Below, in pieces: positions 1 through 4,931 of a stretch of DNA of 5,708 nt (the first letter of the stretch is position 1; every line of letters begins with the position of its first letter). A model generated the notes under the pieces. The model saw nothing but the letters and a program-made list of their open reading frames with translations. It made no database searches and was not told the origin of the DNA. The position numbers were made by a program, and so were the translations under genes. Origin of the DNA: Planctomycetota bacterium. GTDB taxonomy: Bacteria > Planctomycetota > MHYJ01 > JACQXL01. The stretch covers positions 1 through 5,708 of the forward strand of contig JACQXL010000220.1 in the NCBI GenBank assembly GCA_016208805.1. Reading direction: 5' to 3'.

Positions 1-130
1 AGAGGTGTAGGGTTATCTTAAGAGGGGTGCAGGGTTATCTCAAGAGAGGTGCAGGATTATCTCAAGAGGGGTGAGGGGTTATCTCAAGGGGGGTGAGGGG
101 TTATCTCAAGGGGGGTGTGGGGTGGGGATA
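1..130. repeat. 22-bp G-rich tandem repeat array
   Basis: Five to six head-to-tail copies of a 22-bp unit are visible. Copies lie at 21-42, 43-64, 65-86 and 87-108. A 20-nt copy at 1-20 lacks two Gs, and a degenerate G-rich copy lies at 109-130. The conserved core of each unit is GGTTATCTCA preceded by a purine-rich GAGGGGTGMRG stretch. The copies diverge gradually: the left ones have GTGCAGGG and the right ones GTGAGGGG with longer G runs. This suggests expansion by slippage or unequal exchange. The array starts at the window edge, so its full length is unknown. The unit is close to two DNA helical turns and is not a multiple of three, so it is not a coding repeat. No function can be assigned. 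It lies in the 3' flank of the permease gene. Confidence 0.9.
88..127 (+). other. Potential G-quadruplex-forming G-run cluster
   Basis: The last copies of the 22-bp array hold G runs of four or more bases at 88-93, 97-100, 110-115, 119-122 and 124-127 on the + strand. The four runs from 97 to 127 are joined by loops of 9, 3 and 1 nt, and the shorter loops would favour a quadruplex. If the permease transcript reads through this far, its RNA would carry the C-rich complement and not the G-rich strand. Folding is inferred from the pattern alone. Confidence 0.45.
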
Positions 131-149
131 TAGGTCAGTGATATATTCT

Positions 150-209
150 GTTATAGTTTGATACATTTTGCTACATTTCTTGTCAGGTTTTGTCATATTT
201 GGTATTAGT
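150..209. repeat. T-rich stretch with about 10-bp phasing
   Basis: Six consecutive 10-bp blocks begin at 150, 160, 170, 180, 190 and 200. They share a TACATTT or TGTCA-like core. Short T tracts are centred near 158, 167, 177, 189 and 199, roughly one helical turn apart. This could be a decayed tandem repeat or intrinsically curved DNA. The similarity between blocks is weak, so the call is tentative. Confidence 0.35.
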
Positions 210-214
210 AAGCG

Positions 215-267
215 GATTGAACTGATTAAACTGATAATTTATCCGCTATATCCGTTTAATCCTGTTG
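215..267. repeat. Imperfect palindrome built from 9-bp units
   Basis: Three 9-bp units on the left (GATTGAACT at 215, GATTAAACT at 224, GATAATTTA at 233) face three on the right (ATCCGCTAT at 241, ATCCGTTTA at 250, ATCCTGTTG at 259). The right units read as GGATTAAAC-like sequence on the opposite strand, so the two halves form an imperfect palindrome. It includes a perfect AGCGGAT (211-217) / ATCCGCT (241-247) pair. The block ends just past the stop codon of the permease gene. There is no T tract beside it on either strand, so it is not a typical intrinsic terminator, although a transcript could fold here. It looks like a short dispersed intergenic repeat. Confidence 0.55.
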
Positions 268-271
268 TTAA

Positions 272-1042
272 TTATACCCCGTAGAACAGGTAGGTCAGGA
301 TGAAGTCAAATATCAGGATGGCGACGAATGAGATAACGACCGATTTCATCGTGGCCTGCCCGACTCCGGCCGCGCCGTTTTCGGCCCTCAAGCCCTGGGC
401 ACAGCCGACCACGCCTATCGTCACCCCGAATATCAGCGCCTTGAACAGGCCCGTATAGATATCTTTCAGCACCAGCATCTCCATCGCGTTACGGAAATAT
501 AATGTATAACTGACATCCAGCACGACGTTGCCGATGACCCCGCCGCCCACGATGCCGACCACGTTGGTGTAAATCGTCAACAGCGGGCAGACCAGCGCCA
601 TTGCCAGCACCCGCGGCATAACCAGGAACTGGACCGGGTCTATGGACATCACTTCCAGCGCATCCAGTTCTTCCGAGACCTTCATCGTGCCCAGTTCCGC
701 GGCCACGGTTGAGCCAATCAGCCCGGCCATGATGTAGCCGGTCATTACCGGGCCCATTTCACGGCACATAGATACGGCCACCAGCGAGCCGATGGATGCC
801 TCCTGGCCGTAATCAGCCAGCGTCAGGCCGGTCTGCAAGGCCAGTACCATTCCGGTAAAGATGGCTACCAGCATCGCCACCGGGAAACCGCCGAAGGCGC
901 AGATTTCTATCTGGTGCATAATATCCGGCAGGCGTTTGCTGAAATACCGGCGGGCCGTGACAGCCCGGCTTAACAGAAGCAGGTGATAACCGATGTCCTG
1001 GGTTACGTTGGTAATATTGTCTGTCAACATTCTTAACAACAT
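272..1042 (-). CDS. mlaE: MlaE/YrbE-family lipid ABC transporter permease
   Basis: This is the inner-membrane permease of an MCE-type (Mla-like) ABC transporter, which moves phospholipids or related lipids between the inner and outer membranes with an ATPase (MlaF) and an MCE-domain protein (MlaD). The 256-residue length is typical. Diagnostic segments are EMGPVMTGYIMAG at 95-107, the family signature AAELGTMKVSEELDALEVM at 114-132, DPVQFLVMPRVLA at 135-147 and GAAGVGQATMKSVV at 223-236. Hydrophobic segments lie near 50-70, 140-175, 200-217 and 235-254. Many family members have AGR before the AAELGTM signature; here it is AGL (L108). The start is uncertain: neither the ATG at 1042 nor the in-frame ATG at 1030 has a good Shine-Dalgarno sequence. 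It is divergent from the nuo operon, and no mlaF or mlaD follows within the 271 bp to the left edge. The family call is firm; the exact substrate is unknown. Confidence 0.93.
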   Translation of the reverse strand: MLLRMLTDNITNVTQDIGYHLLLLSRAVTARRYFSKRLPDIMHQIEICAFGGFPVAMLVAIFTGMVLALQTGLTLADYGQEASIGSLVAVSMCREMGPVMTGYIMAGLIGSTVAAELGTMKVSEELDALEVMSIDPVQFLVMPRVLAMALVCPLLTIYTNVVGIVGGGVIGNVVLDVSYTLYFRNAMEMLVLKDIYTGLFKALIFGVTIGVVGCAQGLRAENGAAGVGQATMKSVVISFVAILIFDFILTYLFYGV

Positions 1043-1100
1043 AGTTAAACCAGTTTACTTAATTAAATCCGGAAGGCAAGTAAAATTATTGTGATTTTTC

Positions 1101-1130
1101 TTGACCCGTTAGAGGCATTTAATGTATAGG
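1101..1130 (+). promoter_or_regulatory. Candidate sigma70-like promoter of the nuo operon
   Basis: TTGACC at 1101-1106 resembles a -35 box. TATAGG at 1125-1130, preceded by TG, resembles a -10 box at 18-bp spacing. Transcription would begin near 1137, leaving a leader of about 80 nt before nuoA. The -35 box overlaps the left arm of the inverted repeat at 1103-1166. This is pattern matching only, and the sigma factor consensus of the host is unknown. Confidence 0.45.
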
Positions 1131-1166
1131 GGGAAACATTTAACTTACGGCAGTCTCTAACGGGTC
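1103..1166. repeat. Perfect 12-bp inverted repeat, 40-bp spacer
   Basis: GACCCGTTAGAG at 1103-1114 is the exact reverse complement of CTCTAACGGGTC at 1155-1166. The arms are 52 bp apart centre to centre, close to five helical turns. The spacer holds the candidate -10 box and two copies of CATTTAA (1116-1122 and 1137-1143) 21 bp apart. TT flanks both outer ends, which would fit a 2-bp target duplication but could be chance. It could be a tiny MITE-like or other dispersed palindromic element, a two-site operator, or an RNA stem in the leader if transcription starts upstream. The repeat itself is certain; its role is not. Confidence 0.75.
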
Positions 1167-1168
1167 TT

Positions 1169-1188
1169 GTCCAGCATCAGTGCTGGAC
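1169..1188 (+). promoter_or_regulatory. Leader hairpin upstream of nuoA
   Basis: GTCCAGCA (1169-1176) and TGCTGGAC (1181-1188) form a perfect 8-bp stem with a TCAG loop. It lies in the presumed 5' leader, 27 nt before the nuoA ATG at 1216, and is followed by a smaller GCC/GGC fold. No T run follows, so it is not a standard terminator. It could stabilise the operon mRNA or influence access to the nuoA start, which has no clear Shine-Dalgarno sequence. Confidence 0.55.
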
Positions 1189-1215
1189 TGCCTGCGGGCT
1201 TGCTATCATAGAAAT

Positions 1216-1596
1216 ATGCTATTTGATTTCGCTGCCATCTTAGCGTTCATCATCATTGCAGTCCTTTTTGTATTGGTCACGCTGATATTTTCCTGGGTTG
1301 TACGGCCATCCAAACCCAGTGCCGAGAAGGCATCCACCTATGAATGCGGCGAGAGGCCGTTCGGGCCGTCCTGGATAAAATTTAATATCCGCTTCTATGT
1401 GATTGCTCTCATTTTCATTATCTTTGAGGTGGAAGTGTTGGTCTTATTCCCCTGGGCGGTTATTTATAAATCGTTGGGGCTGTTCGGATTTGTTGAGATG
1501 CTCATATTCGTGGGCATCCTACTGATTGCGCTGGCATATTTGTGGAAGAAGGGCGATTTGGATTGGGTTAAGTCTAACGAGACAAATTCCAAATAA
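1216..1596 (+). CDS. nuoA: Complex I subunit A (NuoA/ND3 family)
   Basis: NuoA is a three-helix membrane subunit at the junction between the peripheral and membrane arms of respiratory complex I. The 126-residue product has hydrophobic helices near 5-28, 59-82 and 91-110. The conserved loop carries TYECGERPFG (41-50), and it is followed by the RFYVIALIF and FEVEVLVLFPWA signatures (59-81). C46 corresponds to the loop cysteine of mitochondrial ND3. The ATG at 1216 is chosen because it starts directly at the family's N-terminus. The upstream in-frame ATG at 1180 would add 12 residues and sits inside a strong hairpin. Neither start has an evident ribosome binding site. This is the first gene of the operon. 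Its last codons (Asn-Ser-Lys-stop) fall within a palindromic repeat that runs on into the nuoA-nuoB gap, so the C-terminus may be repeat-derived. Confidence 0.95.
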   Translation: MLFDFAAILAFIIIAVLFVLVTLIFSWVVRPSKPSAEKASTYECGERPFGPSWIKFNIRFYVIALIFIIFEVEVLVLFPWAVIYKSLGLFGFVEMLIFVGILLIALAYLWKKGDLDWVKSNETNSK

Positions 1597-1644
1597 ATTC
1601 CAATGACCGAATGGTTGGAATTTGGTGCTTGGAACTTGGAATTT
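1584..1644. repeat. Nested inverted repeat spanning the nuoA end and nuoA-nuoB gap
   Basis: AAATTCCAA occurs at 1584-1592 and 1595-1603. Its exact reverse complement TTGGAATTT occurs at 1615-1623 and 1636-1644, and a partial copy (TTGGAAC) lies at 1629-1635. The inner pair makes a 9-bp stem with an 11-nt loop, and the outer pair can extend it. The element covers the last codons and stop of nuoA and ends 9 nt before the nuoB start. The look is that of a short dispersed intergenic palindrome made of repeated TTGGAATTT words. In the mRNA it could fold and modulate coupling or stability between nuoA and nuoB. Confidence 0.8.
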
Positions 1645-1653
1645 TAGAGAGTT

Positions 1654-2145
1654 ATGGGATTGATAGAGAACCGGTTTGACAAGAACATCATCGTCACCAG
1701 CGCTGATTATTTCATCAACTGGGGCCGGGCCAATTCGCTCTGGCCGGTGACGTTCGGGCTGGCCTGCTGCGCCATAGAGATGATGGCGACCGGTATGTCG
1801 CGCTACGACATCGCCCGCTTCGGGGCCGAGGCGTTCCGGCCGTCACCCAGGCAGGCCGACCTGATGATTGTCTCCGGTACGATTACCCTTAAGATGGCAT
1901 CGCGGCTGAAACTGATATACGAACAGATGCCGGAGACGAAATATGTCATGGCGATGGGCGCCTGCGCCTGTTCCGGCGGCCCGTTCGTAAAGCATTCCTA
2001 TTCCGTGCTCAAGGGCGCGGACCTGGTCATTCCGGTGGATGTCTATATACCTGGTTGCCCGCCCAGGCCCGAGGCGCTGCTGGATGGACTGATGAAACTT
2101 CAGGCATTGATTAAGGAACGGACTATCGCCAAGCAATCAGTATGA
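1654..2145 (+). CDS. nuoB: Complex I subunit B, N2 cluster carrier (NuoB/PSST)
   Basis: NuoB carries the terminal [4Fe-4S] cluster N2, which passes electrons to quinone at the interface with NuoD and NuoH. The 163-residue protein contains the vicinal cysteine pair C38-C39 in FGLACCAIEMM, C104 in MGACACSGG and C135 in YIPGCPPRPEAL. These are the four expected N2 ligands. An extra cysteine, C106, sits two residues after C104, where many homologues have Asn or another residue. ARFGAEAFRPSPRQADL (54-70) is the usual conserved loop. The ATG at 1654 is preceded by a weak purine stretch (AGAGAG) that is rather close. Length and motifs match the family, and there is no sign of damage. Its stop overlaps the nuoC start by ATGA, indicating translational coupling. 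Confidence 0.97.
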   Translation: MGLIENRFDKNIIVTSADYFINWGRANSLWPVTFGLACCAIEMMATGMSRYDIARFGAEAFRPSPRQADLMIVSGTITLKMASRLKLIYEQMPETKYVMAMGACACSGGPFVKHSYSVLKGADLVIPVDVYIPGCPPRPEALLDGLMKLQALIKERTIAKQSV

Positions 2146-2612
2146 ATATACAGGAAATAGCGGATAAGTTGAAAGGCCGGTTCGGCGACAGCGTGGAGTT
2201 TGTTCCGGTTGCTACGGGCGATTCGTTCATTATGGTAAAAAGGGAATCGCTCATCCCTGAGGCAAGATTCCTACACGAGACGCCGGAACTGTATTTTGAC
2301 TCCTTGATGTGCCTAACCGGCGTTGATTATCCCGATAACTTTACTGTGGTCTATCACCTGTTTTCCACCCGGCATCTTCATAAGTTAGTTCTTAAGGTGT
2401 CGGGTGCCAAGGATAGTTTGGTTCAGAGCGTATCGGGTATCTGGCCGACCGCTAACTGGTTTGAACGCGAGACTTACGACCTGCTGGGCGTGAAGTTTGA
2501 TAATCATCCCAACCTGACCCGGATACTGCTGCCTGATGACTGGACCGGCCATCCGTTAAGAAAAGATTATCAATACCCCAAGACTTATCAGGGGTGTCCC
2601 TGCGAGATATAA
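2142..2612 (+). CDS. nuoC: Complex I subunit C, 30-kDa family (NuoC)
   Basis: NuoC is a structural subunit of the peripheral arm that packs against NuoD and carries no cofactor. The signature is in the C-terminal half: ANWFERETYDLLGVKF at 104-119, HPNLTRILLPDDW at 122-134 and GHPLRKDYQYP at 136-146, matching the family pattern RE-YDL-G-F--HP-L-RILLPDDW-GHPLRKDY. At 156 residues it is a compact stand-alone NuoC, not the NuoCD fusion found in some bacteria. The ATG overlaps the nuoB stop codon (ATGA), so it is probably translated by reinitiation. nuoD begins 2 nt after its stop. The C-terminal tail contains CPC (152-154), which may not be functional. Confidence 0.95.
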   Translation: MNIQEIADKLKGRFGDSVEFVPVATGDSFIMVKRESLIPEARFLHETPELYFDSLMCLTGVDYPDNFTVVYHLFSTRHLHKLVLKVSGAKDSLVQSVSGIWPTANWFERETYDLLGVKFDNHPNLTRILLPDDWTGHPLRKDYQYPKTYQGCPCEI

Positions 2613-2614
2613 CG

Positions 2615-3724
2615 ATGCAGACAGAAGAAATGATGATTAATATGGGGCCGCAGCACCCGTCCACGCACGGAGTGCTCCGGATGATACTCAGGACCGACGG
2701 CGAGGTCGTCAGCGAGGCCACGCCGAATATTGGTTACCTGCACCGCGGGCTGGAAAAGATAGGGGAGAAACTGAATTATCACCAGTTCATGCCTTATACG
2801 GACAGAATTGATTATCTGGCGGCGATGAACTGCAACATGGCCTACGCGATGGCGGTGGAGAAACTGGCCGCGATAGAAGTTCCGGAACGAGCCCAGTATA
2901 TCCGGGTGATTATGGCCGAGTTCAACCGTATCGCCAGCCATCTGGTATTCTTCGGCACGAGCGGACTTGAGGCCGGCGCCTGGACGCCCATCGTCTACGG
3001 GTTCCGCGAACGTGAAACCATCCTGGACCTGTTTGAGATGACCTGCGGCGCGCGGCTTACATATAATTATATGCGCATCGGCGGCGTATCGGCCGACCTG
3101 CCGGACGGATTCATCCGGAAGGCCGAGGAGTTCTTAGACTACTTTGAACCCAAGGTCAAGGAATATAATAATCTGCTTACATATAATAGGATATTCATCA
3201 ACCGGATGGTCAATATCGGCGTGATGAGGCCGGAACTGGCCATTGCCTACGGCGTGACTGGGCCGAACCTGCGCGGTTCGGGTGTCAAATGGGACCTGCG
3301 CAAGAACGAGTCGTATTCCGTATATGACAAGTTTGAGTTTGAGGTTCCGGTCGGCACCGGCGAACTGGGCACCGTCGGCGATGCATGGAACAGATACCGC
3401 GTACGGATGCTGGAGATTGAGCAAAGTGTAAAGATTATCCGCCAGGCGCTGAAACAGATACCGCAGGGCGAGGTCAAGGCCAAGGTCGGTCGGGTATTCA
3501 AGCCGCCGGCCGGTGAGGTCTATGTTCGGGCCGAGAACCCGCGCGGCGAACTGGGATTCTACATCATCAGCGACGGTTCGGCCAACCCGTACCGGCTGAG
3601 AATCCGCGCGCCGTCATTCAATAATATCAGCGTTGCGTCGGAGATTGTCCGCAACACCATGATTGCGGATATGGTCCTGATACTGGGCAGTCTGGATGTG
3701 GTGCTGCCGGAAATAGACCGGTAG
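2615..3724 (+). CDS. nuoD: Complex I subunit D, 49-kDa quinone-site subunit (NuoD)
   Basis: NuoD shapes the quinone-reduction site together with NuoB. From the ATG at 2615 it has 369 residues. Visible motifs are MGPQHPSTHGVLR (10-22), PYTDRIDYLAAMN (60-72), FNRIASHL (103-110), AYGVTGPNLRGSGVKWDLRK (211-230), GEVYVRAENPRGELGFY (300-316) and the C-terminal DVVLPEIDR. H18 and Y67 are 49 residues apart and fit the His/Tyr pair that contacts the quinone head group (His38 and Tyr87 in the Thermus subunit). The typical nickel-binding CxxC pairs of ancestral NiFe hydrogenases are absent, as expected for complex I. A GTG at 2594 is in frame and would overlap nuoC by 19 nt. I prefer the ATG, which gives the usual short N-terminus and sits 2 nt after nuoC. 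It is followed by an 88-nt gap, not by nuoE. Confidence 0.96.
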   Translation: MQTEEMMINMGPQHPSTHGVLRMILRTDGEVVSEATPNIGYLHRGLEKIGEKLNYHQFMPYTDRIDYLAAMNCNMAYAMAVEKLAAIEVPERAQYIRVIMAEFNRIASHLVFFGTSGLEAGAWTPIVYGFRERETILDLFEMTCGARLTYNYMRIGGVSADLPDGFIRKAEEFLDYFEPKVKEYNNLLTYNRIFINRMVNIGVMRPELAIAYGVTGPNLRGSGVKWDLRKNESYSVYDKFEFEVPVGTGELGTVGDAWNRYRVRMLEIEQSVKIIRQALKQIPQGEVKAKVGRVFKPPAGEVYVRAENPRGELGFYIISDGSANPYRLRIRAPSFNNISVASEIVRNTMIADMVLILGSLDVVLPEIDR

Positions 3725-3725
3725 T

Positions 3726-3767
3726 TATAGTTCGGCTGTTGAGGCAGGCCGATTACAGCCGACTATA
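3726..3767 (+). promoter_or_regulatory. Long hairpin directly after nuoD
   Basis: TCGGCTGT (3732-3739) pairs with ACAGCCGA (3755-3762), and TATAG (3726-3730) extends the stem with CTATA (3763-3767) across a single bulged T at 3731. The result is 13 base pairs around a 15-nt loop. It starts one base after the nuoD stop. There is no T tract after it, so full termination is unlikely. It could protect the 3' end of a processed nuoABCD message or set the stoichiometry of the two operon halves. Confidence 0.6.
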
Positions 3768-3768
3768 C

Positions 3769-3803
3769 CCGGCAGTAATTCGCTGCCGCTCAAACTGCCG
3801 GAG
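3769..3803 (+). promoter_or_regulatory. Competing hairpins over the nuoH ribosome binding site
   Basis: CCGGCAGT (3769-3776) is an exact reverse complement of ACTGCCGG (3794-3801). The same left arm can instead pair as CGGCAG (3770-3775) with CTGCCG (3783-3788) around a 7-nt loop. The Shine-Dalgarno GGAG of nuoH is at 3800-3803, nine nt before the ATG at 3813. The first fold ties up its two Gs and the second leaves it free. This is the architecture of a two-state translational switch. The pairings are read from the sequence; any regulation or ligand is inference. Confidence 0.45.
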
Positions 3804-3812
3804 TACGGATTT

Positions 3813-4931
3813 ATGCTGAAAGAATATATTGATGCCATAAAAGGTTTTGCCGAACGGAACCTGCCGGTGATAAATGTGCCGGTGGAACTGTGGTATATTG
3901 CATGGATTTTCATATTCGGCGGCGCAATCCTGGGCGGCGCGTTGTTATTCGCCGGGCTGGGCGCGTATGTCGAACGGCGGGTGGCCGGGTTCCTCCAATC
4001 GCGGTTGGGCCCCAACCGGGTCGGGCCGCAGGGGCTGTTGCAGTTCATGGCCGATGGCATAAAATTAGTATTGAAAGAAGACCTGATTCCGGACGCGGCT
4101 GATAAACTGCTTTTCCGGGCCGCGCCTTATGTCCTGTTCATCGGGACGCTCGGTGTGTTTGCGGCACTGCCGTTCGCCCAGAATATCGGGATAACCAATA
4201 TTAATATCGGGTTGCTCTATATTATGGCCATCTCCAGTTTTGTGGTCATCGCCATTATCATGGCCGGATGGGCCAGCGCCAATAAATGGTCGCTGTACGG
4301 CGGGATGCGCTCGGCCGCCCAGATTATCAGTTACGAGATTCCCATCGGTATTTCCTTCCTTCTGGTAATTATGATTACCGGCACGATGAATATGCACCAG
4401 ATTATAGAAGGGCAGGCCGGCGGGTTGCACCGCTGGTTTGTGTTCAGGTATCCGCCGTTTACCATGATAGCGTTCCTGGTTTATTATGTGGCCGCGATGG
4501 CCGAGGTCAACCGCACTCCGTTTGATATCCCCGAGGCCGAATCGGAACTGGTCGGCGGGTTTCATACCGAATACAGCGGAATGCGCTTTGCCATGTTTTA
4601 TATGGCCGAATACGCCAATATGTTTGCGGTCAGCGCCATTGGCACGATACTGTTCCTGGGCGGTTGGCAGAGCCCGCTGCCGTTCAATATCCTGGTGCCG
4701 TTGGGGACTGATTTTATCAGTTCAAACCAGTTCTTCATCCAGATGCTGATATGGCTTGAAGGATTCGGCTGGTTCCTGTCCAAGGTGCTCTGGCTGGTGT
4801 TCCTGATGATGTGGTTGCGCTGGACATTGCCGCGCTACCGGGTGGACCAGTTAATGGCCGTTTGTTGGAAGGTGCTATTGCCCGTGGCGTTCTTTAATAT
4901 GCTGGCCGTCGGGCTGTGGTTGTTGTTATGA
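3813..4931 (+). CDS. nuoH: Complex I subunit H, membrane quinone-channel subunit (NuoH/ND1)
   Basis: NuoH is the membrane subunit that anchors the peripheral arm and forms much of the quinone tunnel, coupling quinone reduction to proton pumping. The 372-residue product has about eight or nine hydrophobic segments. It shows ERRVAGFLQSRLGPNRVGPQ (54-73), the loop AEVNRTPFDIPEAESELVGG (230-249) continuing into FHTEYSGMRFAMFYMAEYANM (250-270), and a C-terminal WLRWTLPRYRVDQLM (334-348), all family hallmarks. The length is close to the longer Thermus-type subunit and exceeds the roughly 325 residues of E. coli by having a longer N-terminus. The start is backed by GGAG nine nt upstream, the best ribosome binding site in the window. 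It follows nuoD after an 88-nt gap where nuoEFG would lie in a 14-gene operon. Its stop overlaps the nuoI start (ATGA). Confidence 0.97.
   Translation: MLKEYIDAIKGFAERNLPVINVPVELWYIAWIFIFGGAILGGALLFAGLGAYVERRVAGFLQSRLGPNRVGPQGLLQFMADGIKLVLKEDLIPDAADKLLFRAAPYVLFIGTLGVFAALPFAQNIGITNINIGLLYIMAISSFVVIAIIMAGWASANKWSLYGGMRSAAQIISYEIPIGISFLLVIMITGTMNMHQIIEGQAGGLHRWFVFRYPPFTMIAFLVYYVAAMAEVNRTPFDIPEAESELVGGFHTEYSGMRFAMFYMAEYANMFAVSAIGTILFLGGWQSPLPFNILVPLGTDFISSNQFFIQMLIWLEGFGWFLSKVLWLVFLMMWLRWTLPRYRVDQLMAVCWKVLLPVAFFNMLAVGLWLLL

Noticed and set aside
1..130. CRISPR array
   Set aside because: The units are directly adjacent with no unique spacers, and 22 bp is the complete period.
211..247. Intrinsic terminator for the permease gene
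   Set aside because: The 7-bp pair has a long loop, and no T tract follows on the - strand.
1180..1215. Upstream ATG extending nuoA by 12 residues
   Set aside because: It lies inside the 1169-1188 hairpin, has no ribosome binding site and adds a Cys-rich segment unlike NuoA N-termini.
2594..2614. GTG start that would lengthen nuoD by 7 residues
   Set aside because: The ATG at 2615 gives the usual short NuoD N-terminus directly after nuoC.
2588..2941. 117-codon - strand frame opposite the nuoD start
   Set aside because: It is a shadow of nuoC/nuoD codon usage, with no family resemblance and no ribosome binding site.
4065..4565. 166-codon open frame on the - strand opposite nuoH
   Set aside because: It is antisense to a strongly conserved gene, rich in Gly/His/Arg/Asp as expected for a frame shadow, and has no recognisable motif.
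4916..4927. GTG start adding four residues to nuoI
   Set aside because: The ATG at 4928 forms the same ATGA overlap as seen at nuoB/nuoC.
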